From Micrasema longulum (taxonomy: Eukaryota; Arthropoda; Insecta; Trichoptera; Brachycentridae), in assembly GCA_022494885.1 (NCBI GenBank), contig JAGVSM010004290.1, positions 62,001 through 126,000 on the forward strand: a stretch of DNA of 64,000 bases. The letters are read 5' to 3'. The notes beneath the pieces were generated by a model, which saw only the letters and a list, made by a program, of their open reading frames with translations, ran no database searches and was not told the origin of the DNA. The position numbers and the translations under genes are program-made. Below, piece by piece: positions 23,610 through 36,500 of the stretch (its first letter is position 1; every line of letters starts with the position of its first letter).

Positions 23610-23841
23610 CATGACACTTAGGGGCATTTTCAATTGGTCGTAAGTAGCTGTGATAGAAAATGGTAATTATGAATCTGCAACACTACCACAGAACAACAAC
23701 CTGACTTCATTAATCTGAATTTTTATATTTACCTAAAATAAAATTTTAATAAAACATCTATTCAGATTGCAATTAAGCTATACAATTAAGAAATAAATCT
23801 AAATTTCAACATATACTTTTTTAACCATGTTACATACATAG

Positions 23842-24071
23842 CTCAGAGTAATAACGCGCTCATTCTAGGATCATGAAGTTAGCTATAGTTTACAGCAAAA
23901 CGATGGGCCGTAGGTACTCGGGTTGAGAATCGCAAGTGCAGCGATGAAACGTCAGTTACACATTTGTTGTTGAACCAAAAACCAAACCAAAAATTTGCAT
24001 CGCTTTTGTTCTGTGCAATAGAGCGAAATGGCGTGTCTATTGCTGTAGCGCATCATTGTTATTACTCTGAG
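23842..24071. mobile_element. MITE, CTCAGAGTAATAAC family
   Basis: Perfect 14-bp terminal inverted repeats, CTCAGAGTAATAAC at 23842 and its complement ending at 24071. The interior matches, in reverse orientation, 31730-31930 and 36440-36640: CTCTATTGCA, AACAACAA, GAGTACCT and TGTAAACTGTAGCTAACTTC-type blocks. Total 230 bp, non-coding. Confidence 0.65.
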
Positions 24072-24179
24072 TTACGTAGCATAAGAATTTTTTATAGTCA
24101 TAATTTACTAAATAGCACAATACCCAGTCTTAAAATAAACACTCCCTCGGCGTCTCAACTATAGTCATGGAAGTTGGAA

Positions 24180-25640
24180 TGAAATATGTAAGTATGTAGA
24201 CATATAAAATGAAGAAATGTGTTGGGCACAAGATGTCATTTTTCTCGGTATAAAGGGCAAGGAGACTTCGATATCCGCCCTGTTTAGGTCAAAGGCATTA
24301 AACCTTAATCAGGAAATAAGGTAAGGAATAAAAATCTCCACCAAAAACGGAAAATTAGTTATCGATGCCAAAATAAACTATAGGTAAAAACCTATCTACC
24401 TAAATAATAGCGTTATTCAAAATTGTCTCTAAATTTTGCAAAAACAGATTTCAATATTATACTACTTGACACACTTGGTTATTCCATTGAGTTAGTGAAG
24501 CATAATTAGAAATCTCACAATCCTTTCAAAGTTTTTGCAAATATCTCAAGAACTCCTTCAATGGAGATTTCCAAATTTGCTTCTAATACCCCCAAACATC
24601 ACATACTACGAATATCAATACAAATATGTGAAATGGATTTCGAAAAATTGATTTTATTCTCTAAATCAATATGGATATGGTGGAGAAAGGTTTTCATACA
24701 TAACTTTTAAAATCGAATTGTTGAAGAATATGTCTACAAAAATGCAAAATTTTTGGCCTTGATAATTGTGATGTCAAGGTTCGTGACAGTGTTCTTTTTC
24801 AATTTAAACGGTCACAAAGTTCAAATTTAACTGGATCGTGACGTATTAGGGGCGTGGCCAATGCAATGGACTTTTTTTGCGGGTATTTAAAATAATTACA
24901 AATTTTTAAATATTCTTTATGCTACTAGTAAGTTTAAAAAAATATTTTTTTACTCTACAGCATTTCATAGGCCCTTGTTAATTTAAAATTGTAAAAAGAA
25001 ATGTGATGTTTCCCTATTCTGGAAAAATCGATTTCACTATTTCAAATGTGTTGTAGGTCTTGTATACATTCTAGTAAAAGGATTTGAACTGCAAACGTCT
25101 ATTGACTTGAATACTTTAGCCTGAATGCCTGCTTTTTCCAGAATGCCTTTCACCTGAACACAGTTGATGATATGTTAAATGAATGCATCTGTGATGGCTC
25201 GAATTTGTCTCCTGGTTTTAAAATTTTTATGAGACCACTAAAAAAATTGTTTTCAAATAATGTTCCATTCCAAATACCTTTCAGAATTCTTATTTATCAA
25301 GGGACAATGCCTTCTCAAACACCAGCTTCCTTCACTGGGTTCCGTCTTGGCGTATTGAAAACAGATCACTCTATTAAAAACATTTATTTTGGCTGCCTCT
25401 TTCAATACATTCTACTCGAATATCCTTTTGGCCTGCGAAATGCGGGTATCTTTGTGGGGAGACTCTTTCAATAATAGCCAGTTGATTTGTTAAACAGAAG
25501 ACTGCAGTTTGGACTCAGATGTGGTATGTGGTGGGCAAGCTGCAGTTTAGGCTTGTCCATTGAATAATTTATTTTTAAGCCACAAAAATATATAAACAAT
25601 GATTGATATCATATGGAAGATATCGAAACTTTAAAATCAA
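24180..25640. other. Intergenic, repeat E and featureless DNA
   Basis: Contains repeat E (24598-24712). The remainder is AT-rich with no supported gene; a 100-codon frame at 25172-25474 is unlike anything I recognise. Confidence 0.5.
24598..24712 (+). repeat. Interspersed repeat E copy
   Basis: Same orientation as the copy at 14425-14530 and similar across about 110 bases. Confidence 0.6.
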
Positions 25641-26110
25641 ATGATATTAAGTTTAAAAAATTCGATCAGTTGACGCTTCGCCGGTACTATTAAATTAATT
25701 CATAAAAAGTTCCTCCAAGAGTGATGTACCGCCGTCGAATAGTTGAACCAGCTACTCAATTGAATGCCGGCATTCAATTGAATGGCCACGGATGGTTAGC
25801 CAAAATGTTGAAAACGACGTTTAACGAAGGGGCTGAACTAAATCCAACCTATCCTAACCTAACCCGGCGGCTTTTGGTTCAGTCGTTTCCAAAGGGCTAG
25901 CTTTCAACCAGCCAACGAACCAACACGTTGAGCTATTCATTCATTCAACGAACGGCTTAGTCATTCAACTGAATGCCGGCAATTAATGAACAGCCTGGCC
26001 GTCTGACTGAGTGGCCGACGTTTGGCGGCGACATATCTATAGATAAAATATGATAAACGATCTTAACTTCGGCCCTTTCGGCGATGACTATTTTTTGAAA
26101 GACGTTTTAC
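25640..26110. repeat. GAATGCCGGCA-bearing repeat
   Basis: ATTCAATTGAATGCCGGCAT-type palindromic blocks recur within the stretch (about 25756-25785 and 25965-25985). A partial copy lies at 40630-40715 (TTGAATGCCGG, AACAGC, GTGG, GGCG). Repetitive and non-coding. Confidence 0.4.
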
Positions 26111-27481
26111 GGGTCCTCCAATTTTCAGACATTAAAAAAAAATCCATTGTTCGTTGTTACATAATATATAGGTAGGCATTAAATTCAACCCGTAAAATGG
26201 ATAACTAAAAATGCATTTGTGACGCATAATGCTATGGGAATTCAAATAAGACAACAGCGCGATAAAAACATCGCAAAAAAATAGTGAAATATACGAAGAG
26301 AGGACAATACGCGACCGTGCGGTAAGTAAGTGGTTTGTAAAGTTCAGTTCTGGAGATATGACCTTGAAAGATAAATACAGACTTCGATTAATACCGTTTG
26401 GATATGTTCATGTAATACACTCCTTAGTGTACCTCACGTCGATTGGCAAATATCATGAACACCTCGCAATCAACCGTATCTCGGCACATGGAAAATACGA
26501 CAAAACCTGACAAAGAACTTGGGAAGAGGAAGGTAAGTTGAGTGTAGGTTCGGCATCTGCATGTTTTTTTTTAAAGAAGCAGGTGGAATACGTGCGTGAT
26601 CTGTCTTCGTATCTTCCACAGATGAAAGGTACAAAGTACAAACTATGTATCTTCGAAATAATATTAACTTATGTTTTCTCTATTCAAATAAAACTCGATG
26701 TTTTCTCTTACGTGTGCGGGTGCGGATGTAAAAAGTAGAAAAATAAAATGTTCCCAAGTCCCAAGGACAAAGCAAAGAGCATTTTAAGCAGCGCGCTCGT
26801 GTTGTCAATCTGTGATTTATACAATTTTCCTTGTCTAAAGCTTGATAATCTAAAAAGAGAGATAAGCCGGCAGATAGTCACGGGAGTGTTGAAATTTAAT
26901 AAAATAATTTAATAGGTATGCGACGATTCTGTCAATTAGCACCGGCTATCGTCAGATATCAAACCTGTCATCCAGTTATAATAGCATCGACGGTAAGTTT
27001 TCCGGTCACAGTCGCTGGTCAATTAATTATCTCTTGTAATCATTAAATACTAGTTCTATTGACCGTAAAATAAGGTCGTATTATTGTGTTATGGTCGCGA
27101 AATTTCGCGCAGTTCGGCCTTGAGAAAGGAATAGAAAGTTTGCGACTCCGTTCGATTTTCAAAGGCTCGTTTTGTGTTTTGTGGAATTGAAAGAAGCATG
27201 GTCATATTGGTTATACAAATAAATTTACCTATCTGTCAAATGAAGAAATATGTCGGTATAGTCTGCGCTGCCTTTCAGTAGATTTATGTTTCGAGTGCAT
27301 TTGTGACTCACCATTTCAGTATTATTAGTTGTGTTGTGTTGCAGTGAATCGTGTATTATTCAACACCTGTTGGTAATTCGTTTTTTGATTCAGTTTTAAA
27401 TACTTGCGTATTTTTATGTGAAATGCCGTATTGACGTTTCGTTCGTGTTCAATGTACATAAGGATTTAACATTTTCAGAGG
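26111..27481. other. Upstream region of AIFM3
   Basis: No gene is visible. The stretch should contain the promoter and 5' UTR of the gene starting at 27482. I see no convincing TATA box or upstream exon. Confidence 0.4.
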
Positions 27482-27551
27482 ATGGGTTCTTCAAGTTCAA
27501 AGTCGTTTTCTCCCAAGAATTTGCCGGGTTCTTGTGCAAAAGTGCAAAAAG
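27482..27551 (+). CDS. AIFM3: AIFM3 exon 1
   Basis: Start ATG at 27482, donor GTGAGT, phase 1 out. Encodes MGSSSSKSFSPKNLPGSCAK and three more residues. The start is chosen because it gives a Gly2 N-terminus and splices in phase to the next exon. No upstream in-frame alternative is seen. Confidence 0.8.
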
Positions 27552-30500
27552 GTGAGTTATGTCTGATTTTCATCATGTTTTCGTCAAATTTGAGGTTAAG
27601 ATGGCAAACAGTATTTTTTATAAGAATCGCGTAATAGTAAAGTACGATTCTTGTTGGAAGACTGTCGGGAATCCTAGTTTGCTTTGTGTAGTTACATACA
27701 TCGATCGGAAGCGGTTTTGGTTTTTTGAGACTAGATAATCGTTTATTTCGTTAGGATGTTTATTCTCACTCTGATAACTGTCGCGAGATATTGTATTTAC
27801 GCTGTGCGTTGCATGTATTGTAAGTTACCGCAAACCGCAAGAGTAATTAAAAACTAATTCGTGAATAACAAGGCGAATGGACGACGGAAATTGGAATTGA
27901 TTTCTCGGAAAGAACTTCTAAGGTTTCTCCAGTACGCACAGGGCAGGCCGTGCGTGATTACGCTCGCACTTTGCAGAAACAAATTGTCAATGAAACTAAT
28001 AATATTAACCTAAATTCTCAATAAGTGCATGTGTATTTAACTTTTTCAATTTAAAATCTATCTTCAGTTCAAAAATAAAATCTAAGTTTTGTGTTTTTCT
28101 TATATTTTAGTGTTGGCAAAGGTCAGTTGATTTTTTAAAATTTTAATAATATTTTCTCAACCTTTTTGTAATACTTCGATGGCTCCGTTCCATAGAGGGA
28201 TAACTAAAAAAAATGTTTTAAGTTATACTATACATTATATTAAATAACATCCTTTCTCAACTCTACAAAGGTGTAGGTAACCCTTAAAGACTATTGATTT
28301 TCTCATAAAAGACAAATGTTTTCATATGGAAATAAATGAACTTAACAACCCCTCAGCTCCGTAACTAATTAAAACGTGATAATTTGTATAACACCTTTAA
28401 TCCTAAAACTAGTTACCATTGTGAACATATTTTACATAAATATATTCATACATATTACACTTAAGGTGATGTAAATAATTATTTGTTACAAATCAATTTA
28501 GATCTGTGCAAAGGTTTTCACGGTCACTGTTATCAATATGTTTCTTTTTTGGTGATACAGTGTGTGTTGGATTTGTTCCGACGTTTCGGTACCATTGCAG
28601 GAGCCATCTTCAGGGTAAACTGAGTGTTTTGTAGAAAAAAGTATGTGTTTAAGTACTAGTAATTTGTACCGTGTCGCAGTTGGCAGTAGGCACATTTTTC
28701 TATTCATTTTTGTAGTATGTAGTGCTGGGAACCATGTTGAGTTTAATTTAAGCACCTCGTCTTTGTTTATGTTATTTGGGTGTCTGTGTATTTTAATTGC
28801 CTCTTTTATTATTCGTGCACTGTAATTACTGGGTTAATGTAAAATTTTCGGTTCAAAGGCGAAAAAATGTCCGGTGTCTATAAAGTGTTCCGCTATTCCA
28901 GATTTGTCAGGGTGCCCAAGTTTACACGCTCTTTTGTGTTCATCAATCTTTTTCTTTGCTGTGCACCTGTGCGTTTGTCCCATGTACACTTTATCACATC
29001 CTTGGCAACCTAGTTTATAAACGACTTCCGTTTCCAGGGGATTATTATCTTTTGGGTTCAATAAATGGTTCTTTATTTTTCCTGGGATTTATTAAAATTT
29101 TTCTTTACTTTATTTCTTCTGTACTTTATTTTTCCCGTTTGGGACTGTGGGACCCCACCCTGTAAAGTCTAACCCTACCTTAAACACAATTATTGCATAC
29201 AATTTATAACGTAAAATTGTACAAGGTCACCTGTAGGTACTTTCCTATTGTAGTTTCTTACAAATTGTATTAAATATATGAGTTTTATGCAGTACCTACA
29301 TTCAGTCATTATATCAAATTAATCAATATGAAATTCTCAAATGGCATTGGCAGAACCTACTCTATTCACACACCTGCATAAAATATACACGTATATGACA
29401 TGTAGCCTTATATATAATTAACTGCTAGAACTTAATATTTAAGTGATTCATGACCCAGTTGAGTTTCTGTTCTGTAGGTATTATAATGTATAAAATGCGC
29501 AAAATATTTTTATATTATAATATAATAGTACTTAACTGATATACTTTTATAAAGTTTATATTTGAAGCACTAATTTTGTAGTTATTCACTATAATAAAAT
29601 AAATAAAACAACTCTGTTTTTAACCACTAATTTTTATTTTTCACCGACCGGTTTCAAAGCAAACAAGCTTCTTTGTCAAGGTTTACGTAACTAATGAATT
29701 TATTCCTTTTTATTTTATTTCTATCATGTTCACTAAATACTACACGTGGACCCAATAAATCAAGTGGTTTTTTCTTACACGGGTGGTAATTTGATATCAT
29801 TATTTTCGAAGTAAGCCAGGAGAGGACTTAAAGAAATATTGTTTATTTGGTTATTTATTATTGTTTTCATATTATGAATCGCTTTTTTAATTTCTAAGAT
29901 TTCTAAGTTGTATTTTAATATTTTATTTTCAACATGAAGTACTTTTAATCCAGTGTATTTACTGAAGTTATGATTATTTTCTATCAGATGATTTGCGAAT
30001 TCAGCTTGACAAAGAAGCTTGTTTGCTTTGAAACCGGTCGGTGAAAAATAAAAATTAGTGGTTAAAAACAAAGTTGTTTTATTTATTTTATTTTACGATA
30101 TACTTTTAATTTGTTTTTATCGTTTAAATAAACCGTCGATTATGATTCTGAACAACAATGATTCAAAATATAAAAAAATAGGTTTTTTTTCATTAAACAA
30201 AATTTTATTCTTTAGACATGAAAATCCCCAAATAACTTAAAAGAATGCCCTACCTGCAGATTAAAAGCACTAGGACTTACATTTTTGAAAAAACCACAAA
30301 AAAGAGGCGACGAGATAGAAATTTTTAAGATACTAAATGATTACTACGACTGCCCCCTGCACCGGGCGTATCAATTAAATCCCAACACCAATTTAGGGTG
30401 TCATCATTGGAAGTTTTACTGTCTTCAATTCCACCCCAACGGCAAGAAAAACTTCCTTTCCAGCAGGGTGGTTTCAGACTGGAATAAATTGCCCAGCCTA

Positions 30501-33500
30501 GTTGTCCATTTCATTTTGTTCAGCGAGTTCAAAAACCGTAGAAGAATGCAAACAAAAACTGTAAATGAGGCGCACCAGCAAAGGCTGCCTGCCAATAACT
30601 ACTACTACTACTAGAGAGGATAGACCGCCACACACATCTACCCTGGTATATATTCCTAGCTTCTTCCACAACATACACGCCCTTCAGTTCTGCCTGCTTT
30701 CGACATGACCAGACTTTGGTTTATCTGGCCATGCCACGTCTTCCTTGGTCAACCTCGCCCTACATTCTCGCCATATACAGGGTGTTGTTTAAACCCTGTC
30801 ACATCCGAAACCACGATGATCAGTATGGGCAAGAAGACATATTAGCATATTTAAAACAATATTAAGAACGCAGAAATTAAAAAAAAAAAAATTTAAAAAA
30901 ACAAATGGTTGCTTACTTCTCCGTGGCCATGTGGTTGACGGTGTATCAGAGTTCCCCCTCCCCTCTCCTCGCTTCGCCCTTGCAGAAGTAAGCAACCATT
31001 TGTTTTTTTAAATATTTTATTTTCGTAAATTTTATTTGTTCTAAAAATTAATTTTAATGTGCCAATATGTCTTCTTGGTCATACTGATCATCGTGGTTTC
31101 GGATGTGACAGGGTTTAAAGAACACCCTGTATATCTGTCTAACCATTCTTTCATCATCCATCCGTTCTACATGACTACACCATCTCGGAGACCCTTTCTT
31201 AATCTTATCAACTATACCTGACTCGGATTTGCACCCTCGTCTGATTTCGACCCTGTCACGCATTGATTTCCCACACATTCGTCTAAGAGATTGCATTTTG
31301 ACCGCATTCACTTTGCTTTCATCCTCCTCCTACCAATTCCATGTTTCGTTTCCATACATAAGTGTTCGGGCTAAAACTCCATTGTGCACTGCCAATTTAG
31401 CTTCGATTGACATATTTTCATTAGCAATTACTGTGCTTAGTACCTATAACAAATGTTAATAATAATTTAGTCTCCTACAAAATACACTTAATGTCATTTA
31501 GCTTTTTTATCCATCTTAAGTAATAAAAATAAAATGTTGTTATTAGAATCACATTTGATTCCCAATTTTTTAATAGTGAGTTATTTAGGACTTGTTGAAC
31601 TGTTCGGGTAAATCATTAGAACGCAAATAGTGTATCTTTTTTTATCAAAAATGTTTTTCAAAAGTAAATTTAAACATATTTATCAATCCACGTATTTGTA
31701 ATATTCGATAATCATCCGTTCGTAAGAAATGCCCTTTCGCTCTATTGCATACAAAAAAATAGCATTCTAAATTTTCAGTTTAACAACAAACGTGTAAGGA
31801 TGGTTTAGGTTTACACTTGCAATTCTCAACCTGAGTACCTCGTTGTATTGCTGTAAACTGTAGCTAACTTCGTAATTGATAATCATAGAATGGTTTTTGT
31901 CAATATAGACGACGTGTATTATTACTCTATATTTTTTGTACAGTAAACTCCCCTATAATGGTGGTCCCCTGTATAACGCAGTAGATCCGTGCGCCTTGAC
32001 CTTGGTACATGCGTTCAGTGGAACTAACATTACACGAAACACTTAGAAATATGTAAAGCTCTATATTGTAAAATTGACAAAGAAATGCTGGCAAAAGTTA
32101 TTTTCGACAATAAAGAAAATTGTAATCCAGTTTATAATCAGAATGATGAAGAAATTGTGCAACCGGTATTAAAAAAGTCTCTATGGAAGGTGATATCAGA
32201 TGATACTGACAGTGATTAAATACATACTTGGCTACACAATTTAATATGTTTATCTTTTGTTTTGCTTTTGACAATCATTGTTTGGTTTTTAATATGAATT
32301 TTATTTTATATTCATATGTATCTTTTTGTGAAATAAAACATATTTATGGAATAGTTTGCTTTACATTTATTCATCATAATATGCTAACCCATTTTTAAAA
32401 ATTAACTAATAAACTGTCACGTTGAACTTCCTTGCCCGCAAGTTTCGGGAAGATTACGTCGCCCGAAATCGTCACGCGAGTCAAGCCGCTGGTTAACATG
32501 TAAAAATACAATTTAAAAACATTACTGGGGGCTTACTGTACGTACAAAGGCATGGCAATTGCACAAATGAGGTATTCATTTAAGGTTGATGCCATTTTCC
32601 CTTGACAATTTTCTTTTCCATCTCTTGAAAATACGTTTCCTTTTTAGCTAAGACTCCGGAACAATCCTCATCAGGTGAATCGAGCAAGATGGCTACCCCC
32701 GTGGACGAGTATATCGAGGCGGTAGTCTGTAACACGTCTGACCTGCAGGACAATGAGATGAAGTCCCTGGAGCTGGGTCCCGGCGGGCCTAAGGTGCGGT
32801 TCATTTAGCCTTGCTCTTGTACACTGGTCATCTTTAGTTGAGTGGTGTTGGAAACGGGAGGGAACTTCCGAATAAAACAACAGATGACTCGTTGAAGAGA
32901 AGCCGGACTATTGTTAGACTTCAGAAGCCCTTCTGTTTCTTTATGTCCGATGTTCTTATTGCCAATATGGCTAACTATTCTAAGTAAGATACTGGGCTGA
33001 GCTTTACTAATAAATCTTTACATCTAAATGGAGACAGAGGATACTCTATATTAATGTTAAAATGCACTAGTGTTGATATACATGGTGTTTCATTGCCAGA
33101 CCGTGATACTTCGAAGGAACATTCCTTATAATAAACTTTTTGAAAAATCCAAATGAATTCTTTTCAAAAAACATGTTTTTTTAATGAAAAAAAAAAATTA
33201 TTACAATTTTAAAATGGAGACAATCCTTAATGTCTCGGACTACCATCCCTTCCACAAACTCCTAAATCTCCCCTACCCAGCCGCTTCCAGTCAGCAGTAC
33301 ACGAGATATAGGCGTATCAGCAAAGGCTGCCTGCCTATAATGAATAATAATATTAATCGTAGTCCTTAAAATATAGCTTGATTAAAATGACAGCTGCCAA
33401 ACTAATGTTACAAGTGATGGGAAATTACTGATCACTGGTCATGTACCGATCAAATCGATTTTATCAGGTTTTTCTTGCAAACATGAAACTCTGTTTCCAA

Positions 33501-36500
33501 AAATTGATATAAAAATGCAAAAACAAGCCTATTATAGTGTGTTTAAGACAATTATTCACCAAAAAATAAGACATTACTTTTTTCATGAACAACATCAAAT
33601 GAATTATTTTTTTATTCGATCGATTTACATTGGTCAATTTGTCCCATCTGTAACATTTTTGCAAAATGATGTAACCTTGTTAGAACGTCGTTAATAATTA
33701 GGTTTATTTTAGTTTTAAAGCTGATTTTATATAATTATGTGGATTTATATGTCAAGCATTGTATTAAAAAAATTAATAACATGCCAGATACGAATGATTT
33801 TTCGTGTGTCAATATAAATAACTCCTTAGACGTTACTAAAAAGTTATGTTGCCACTTTTGCTAACAACTGTCATTCTAATCAAGCTATATTTTAAGGACT
33901 ATAGTTAATAAATTTTCACTTAATTAGAACAAATAAATTATCAATTTTCCTACACCGGTATGAAATTAGCGAATTAATTAAACACAATATCTATGGGTTT
34001 CAGCCAAATAACTTTAGATCCAGAGTTGTCCGAGTCCTTTTTCTACTTTAACTTTTTAACCCAAGGTGCTGGTGGTGAAGCAGGGCGGGCAAGTGTCGGC
34101 CGTGGGAGCCAAGTGCACGCACTACGGGGCCCCGCTTGCCTCAGGAGCCCTGGGCGAGGGTCGCGTGCGTTGCCCGTGGCACGGAGCCTGCTTCAACATA
34201 CGCACGGGGGACATCGAAGACTATCCCGGACTGGATTCTCTGCCGTGCTATCAGGTCAACGTTGGACAGGATGGCAGCGTCAAAGTAAGTTGGGGAAAAT
34301 TAAATATCAAAGTTTTTATCGATTTCTTGCGTATGGTAAATGATTAACTCGTTTGACGGTTTGTCCTGATTTGCTGGAGCTAGTGTCTGAAGTTAGCCAT
34401 GCACAATGGAGTTCCGGTGTCGACCCTTATGCGTGGAAGTGAAGTGTGGAATCGGAAAAACACGCATGAAAATAGGCTGAATGCTGTCGAAACGCCATCT
34501 CCGGTGTGGTAAAACTATGTATGATATGCACAAATATCGCGACCCGTGCATTATGTAAGCCTGAGATAAGCATTACCGACAAAATCAAGAAAGGAGTTTT
34601 GCGTTGGTCTGGACACGTAGAGCGAATGGACGTTGAAAGAACGCCTAAAAGAATTAACCATGCGAATGTTGATGGATGGATGTAGAAACTGAGGAAGACC
34701 AAGAAAGCACGTCATAATCAAATCCAACAAATACTTGAACTTATGAATGTAGAGGATGCGAGGTCTGTATGCAAAGATAGAGTGACATGGCATTCTATCC
34801 TCTCTGCCTGCCCCTACGGAGAAACGGCATGATGTTTTGTTTGTTTTATTTCAAAAATTCAGAAATCAACTCTTCGAAGAAGAAGTATAATTGAAAACTG
34901 GTTTTATCAATAAACATATTTTTTTCCTAGCCACAGAACCACAATAACAGAAACAGTTAGTTTATTATCAATTAAAATTGATATCTACAGAGTAGGTAGT
35001 ATAATCATGTATTTATTTATTTATTCATATTTTTCGCTTACAAACTATAATTAATAATAAAAAAAATGTGACCTCACTGGGGTTTCCCGTGCCGAGGACA
35101 CTTAACAATTTAGTTTTTTTAAATTACATTTGAGAATAAACAAAAAAGACTAACTTAAAAAACAAACATAATTAACAAATATTCAGACAGTTTTAAAAAC
35201 AAAGTATTTATGTACATCTATATTATTTATATTACAAAACACACAATGAAAGAACAAAAACCTAACATAAGCTATACAGTTGTGAAGCAGTTGACTCAGC
35301 ATTGGTATGGGCGAATGAGACAATCCATTTTACTTCTACCTAGCTCCACTATCCATTTTTTTATAGCCTTTTTAAACATTTTCTCATTACTAATTGCTTT
35401 AATAGATAGTAGAAGTAGGTTATAGATTTCAATTGAATAATACTCAAAATCCTTTTGTCCGAAAGTGGTATTAGTTTGTATTTGTTTAAGTTGTCTATGT
35501 GTTGAGGATCTAGTGATTATATTATTTGTATGTGATGTATTGTGGGGGTTATGTCTTTCATTTGAGTAAGAGTAGTTTTTGAATCTATAAGTGAGTATTG
35601 TTTTAGCGTATAATTGTTTTGGTGTCATAAGTTGTGATTTATGGAATATTTCTTCAGTAGATGTCTGTATCGGGACTCTGAGTATTATTTTAATGATGGA
35701 TTTTGTGCAACAAATACACTATTTAAAACTGTGTCACTCGCACCACCCCAACCGATTATACCGTACTCCAAAATTGATTGGCACAATGCAAAATAAATCT
35801 TTAAAAGTTCCTGTACATTAATTATATTTCGAATTGTTTTGAATATATACGTTAATTTCTTAAGTTTATTTGTATTTCTATATTCATTAGATATTTCAAT
35901 ATTAACACTGTGGTTTACGAGCAATTATCTCCATTATGATAAAATTTTGTGATTTACATAAGTATTATTATGTTCTTTCTATATATTGTTCATATTTTAA
36001 TAAATCTGAATCCAAAAATATTTAATTTTAAGTAGAAATAAAGGAAAATGTTACAAAAATGTATGTGATTTAAAATGCTTGTATTTCTTTTCAAAATCAA
36101 AAAAAATAAATTTTGCCTTCGGCCACTTCCATGTTCAATTCATTATCTTTAAATTATTACAACAAATTTTAGTACAATACTAAGTCTTTATTGAGATCCC
36201 GGATACCTAAGTTTAGTCTGAATTTGAAATGGCGTAATCTGTCGGTCTAAAAGTAATTATATTTTAGTTTCATGAAACTTTTAAGTATATCTTTTTACAG
36301 AAATACCTTTAAAAAATATTGTCTTTATCTAACTTATGTTTTTTTATTACTGCGCGATTAAAAAAAAACATTCGTTTTAAAATGGCAAAATTGTATGATT
36401 TCCTAATTTTGCGTTCATTTTACCAGATTACAGTCTTAAGCTCTGTTGCATAGAACAAAAGCGTTCCAAATATTTGCTTTGGTTTTAGTTAGGTCTTTAG

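Noticed and set aside
25850..25866. CCTATCCTAACCTAACCC resembling insect telomere (TTAGG)n
   Set aside because: Only two to three imperfect units inside another repeat, so it is not an array.
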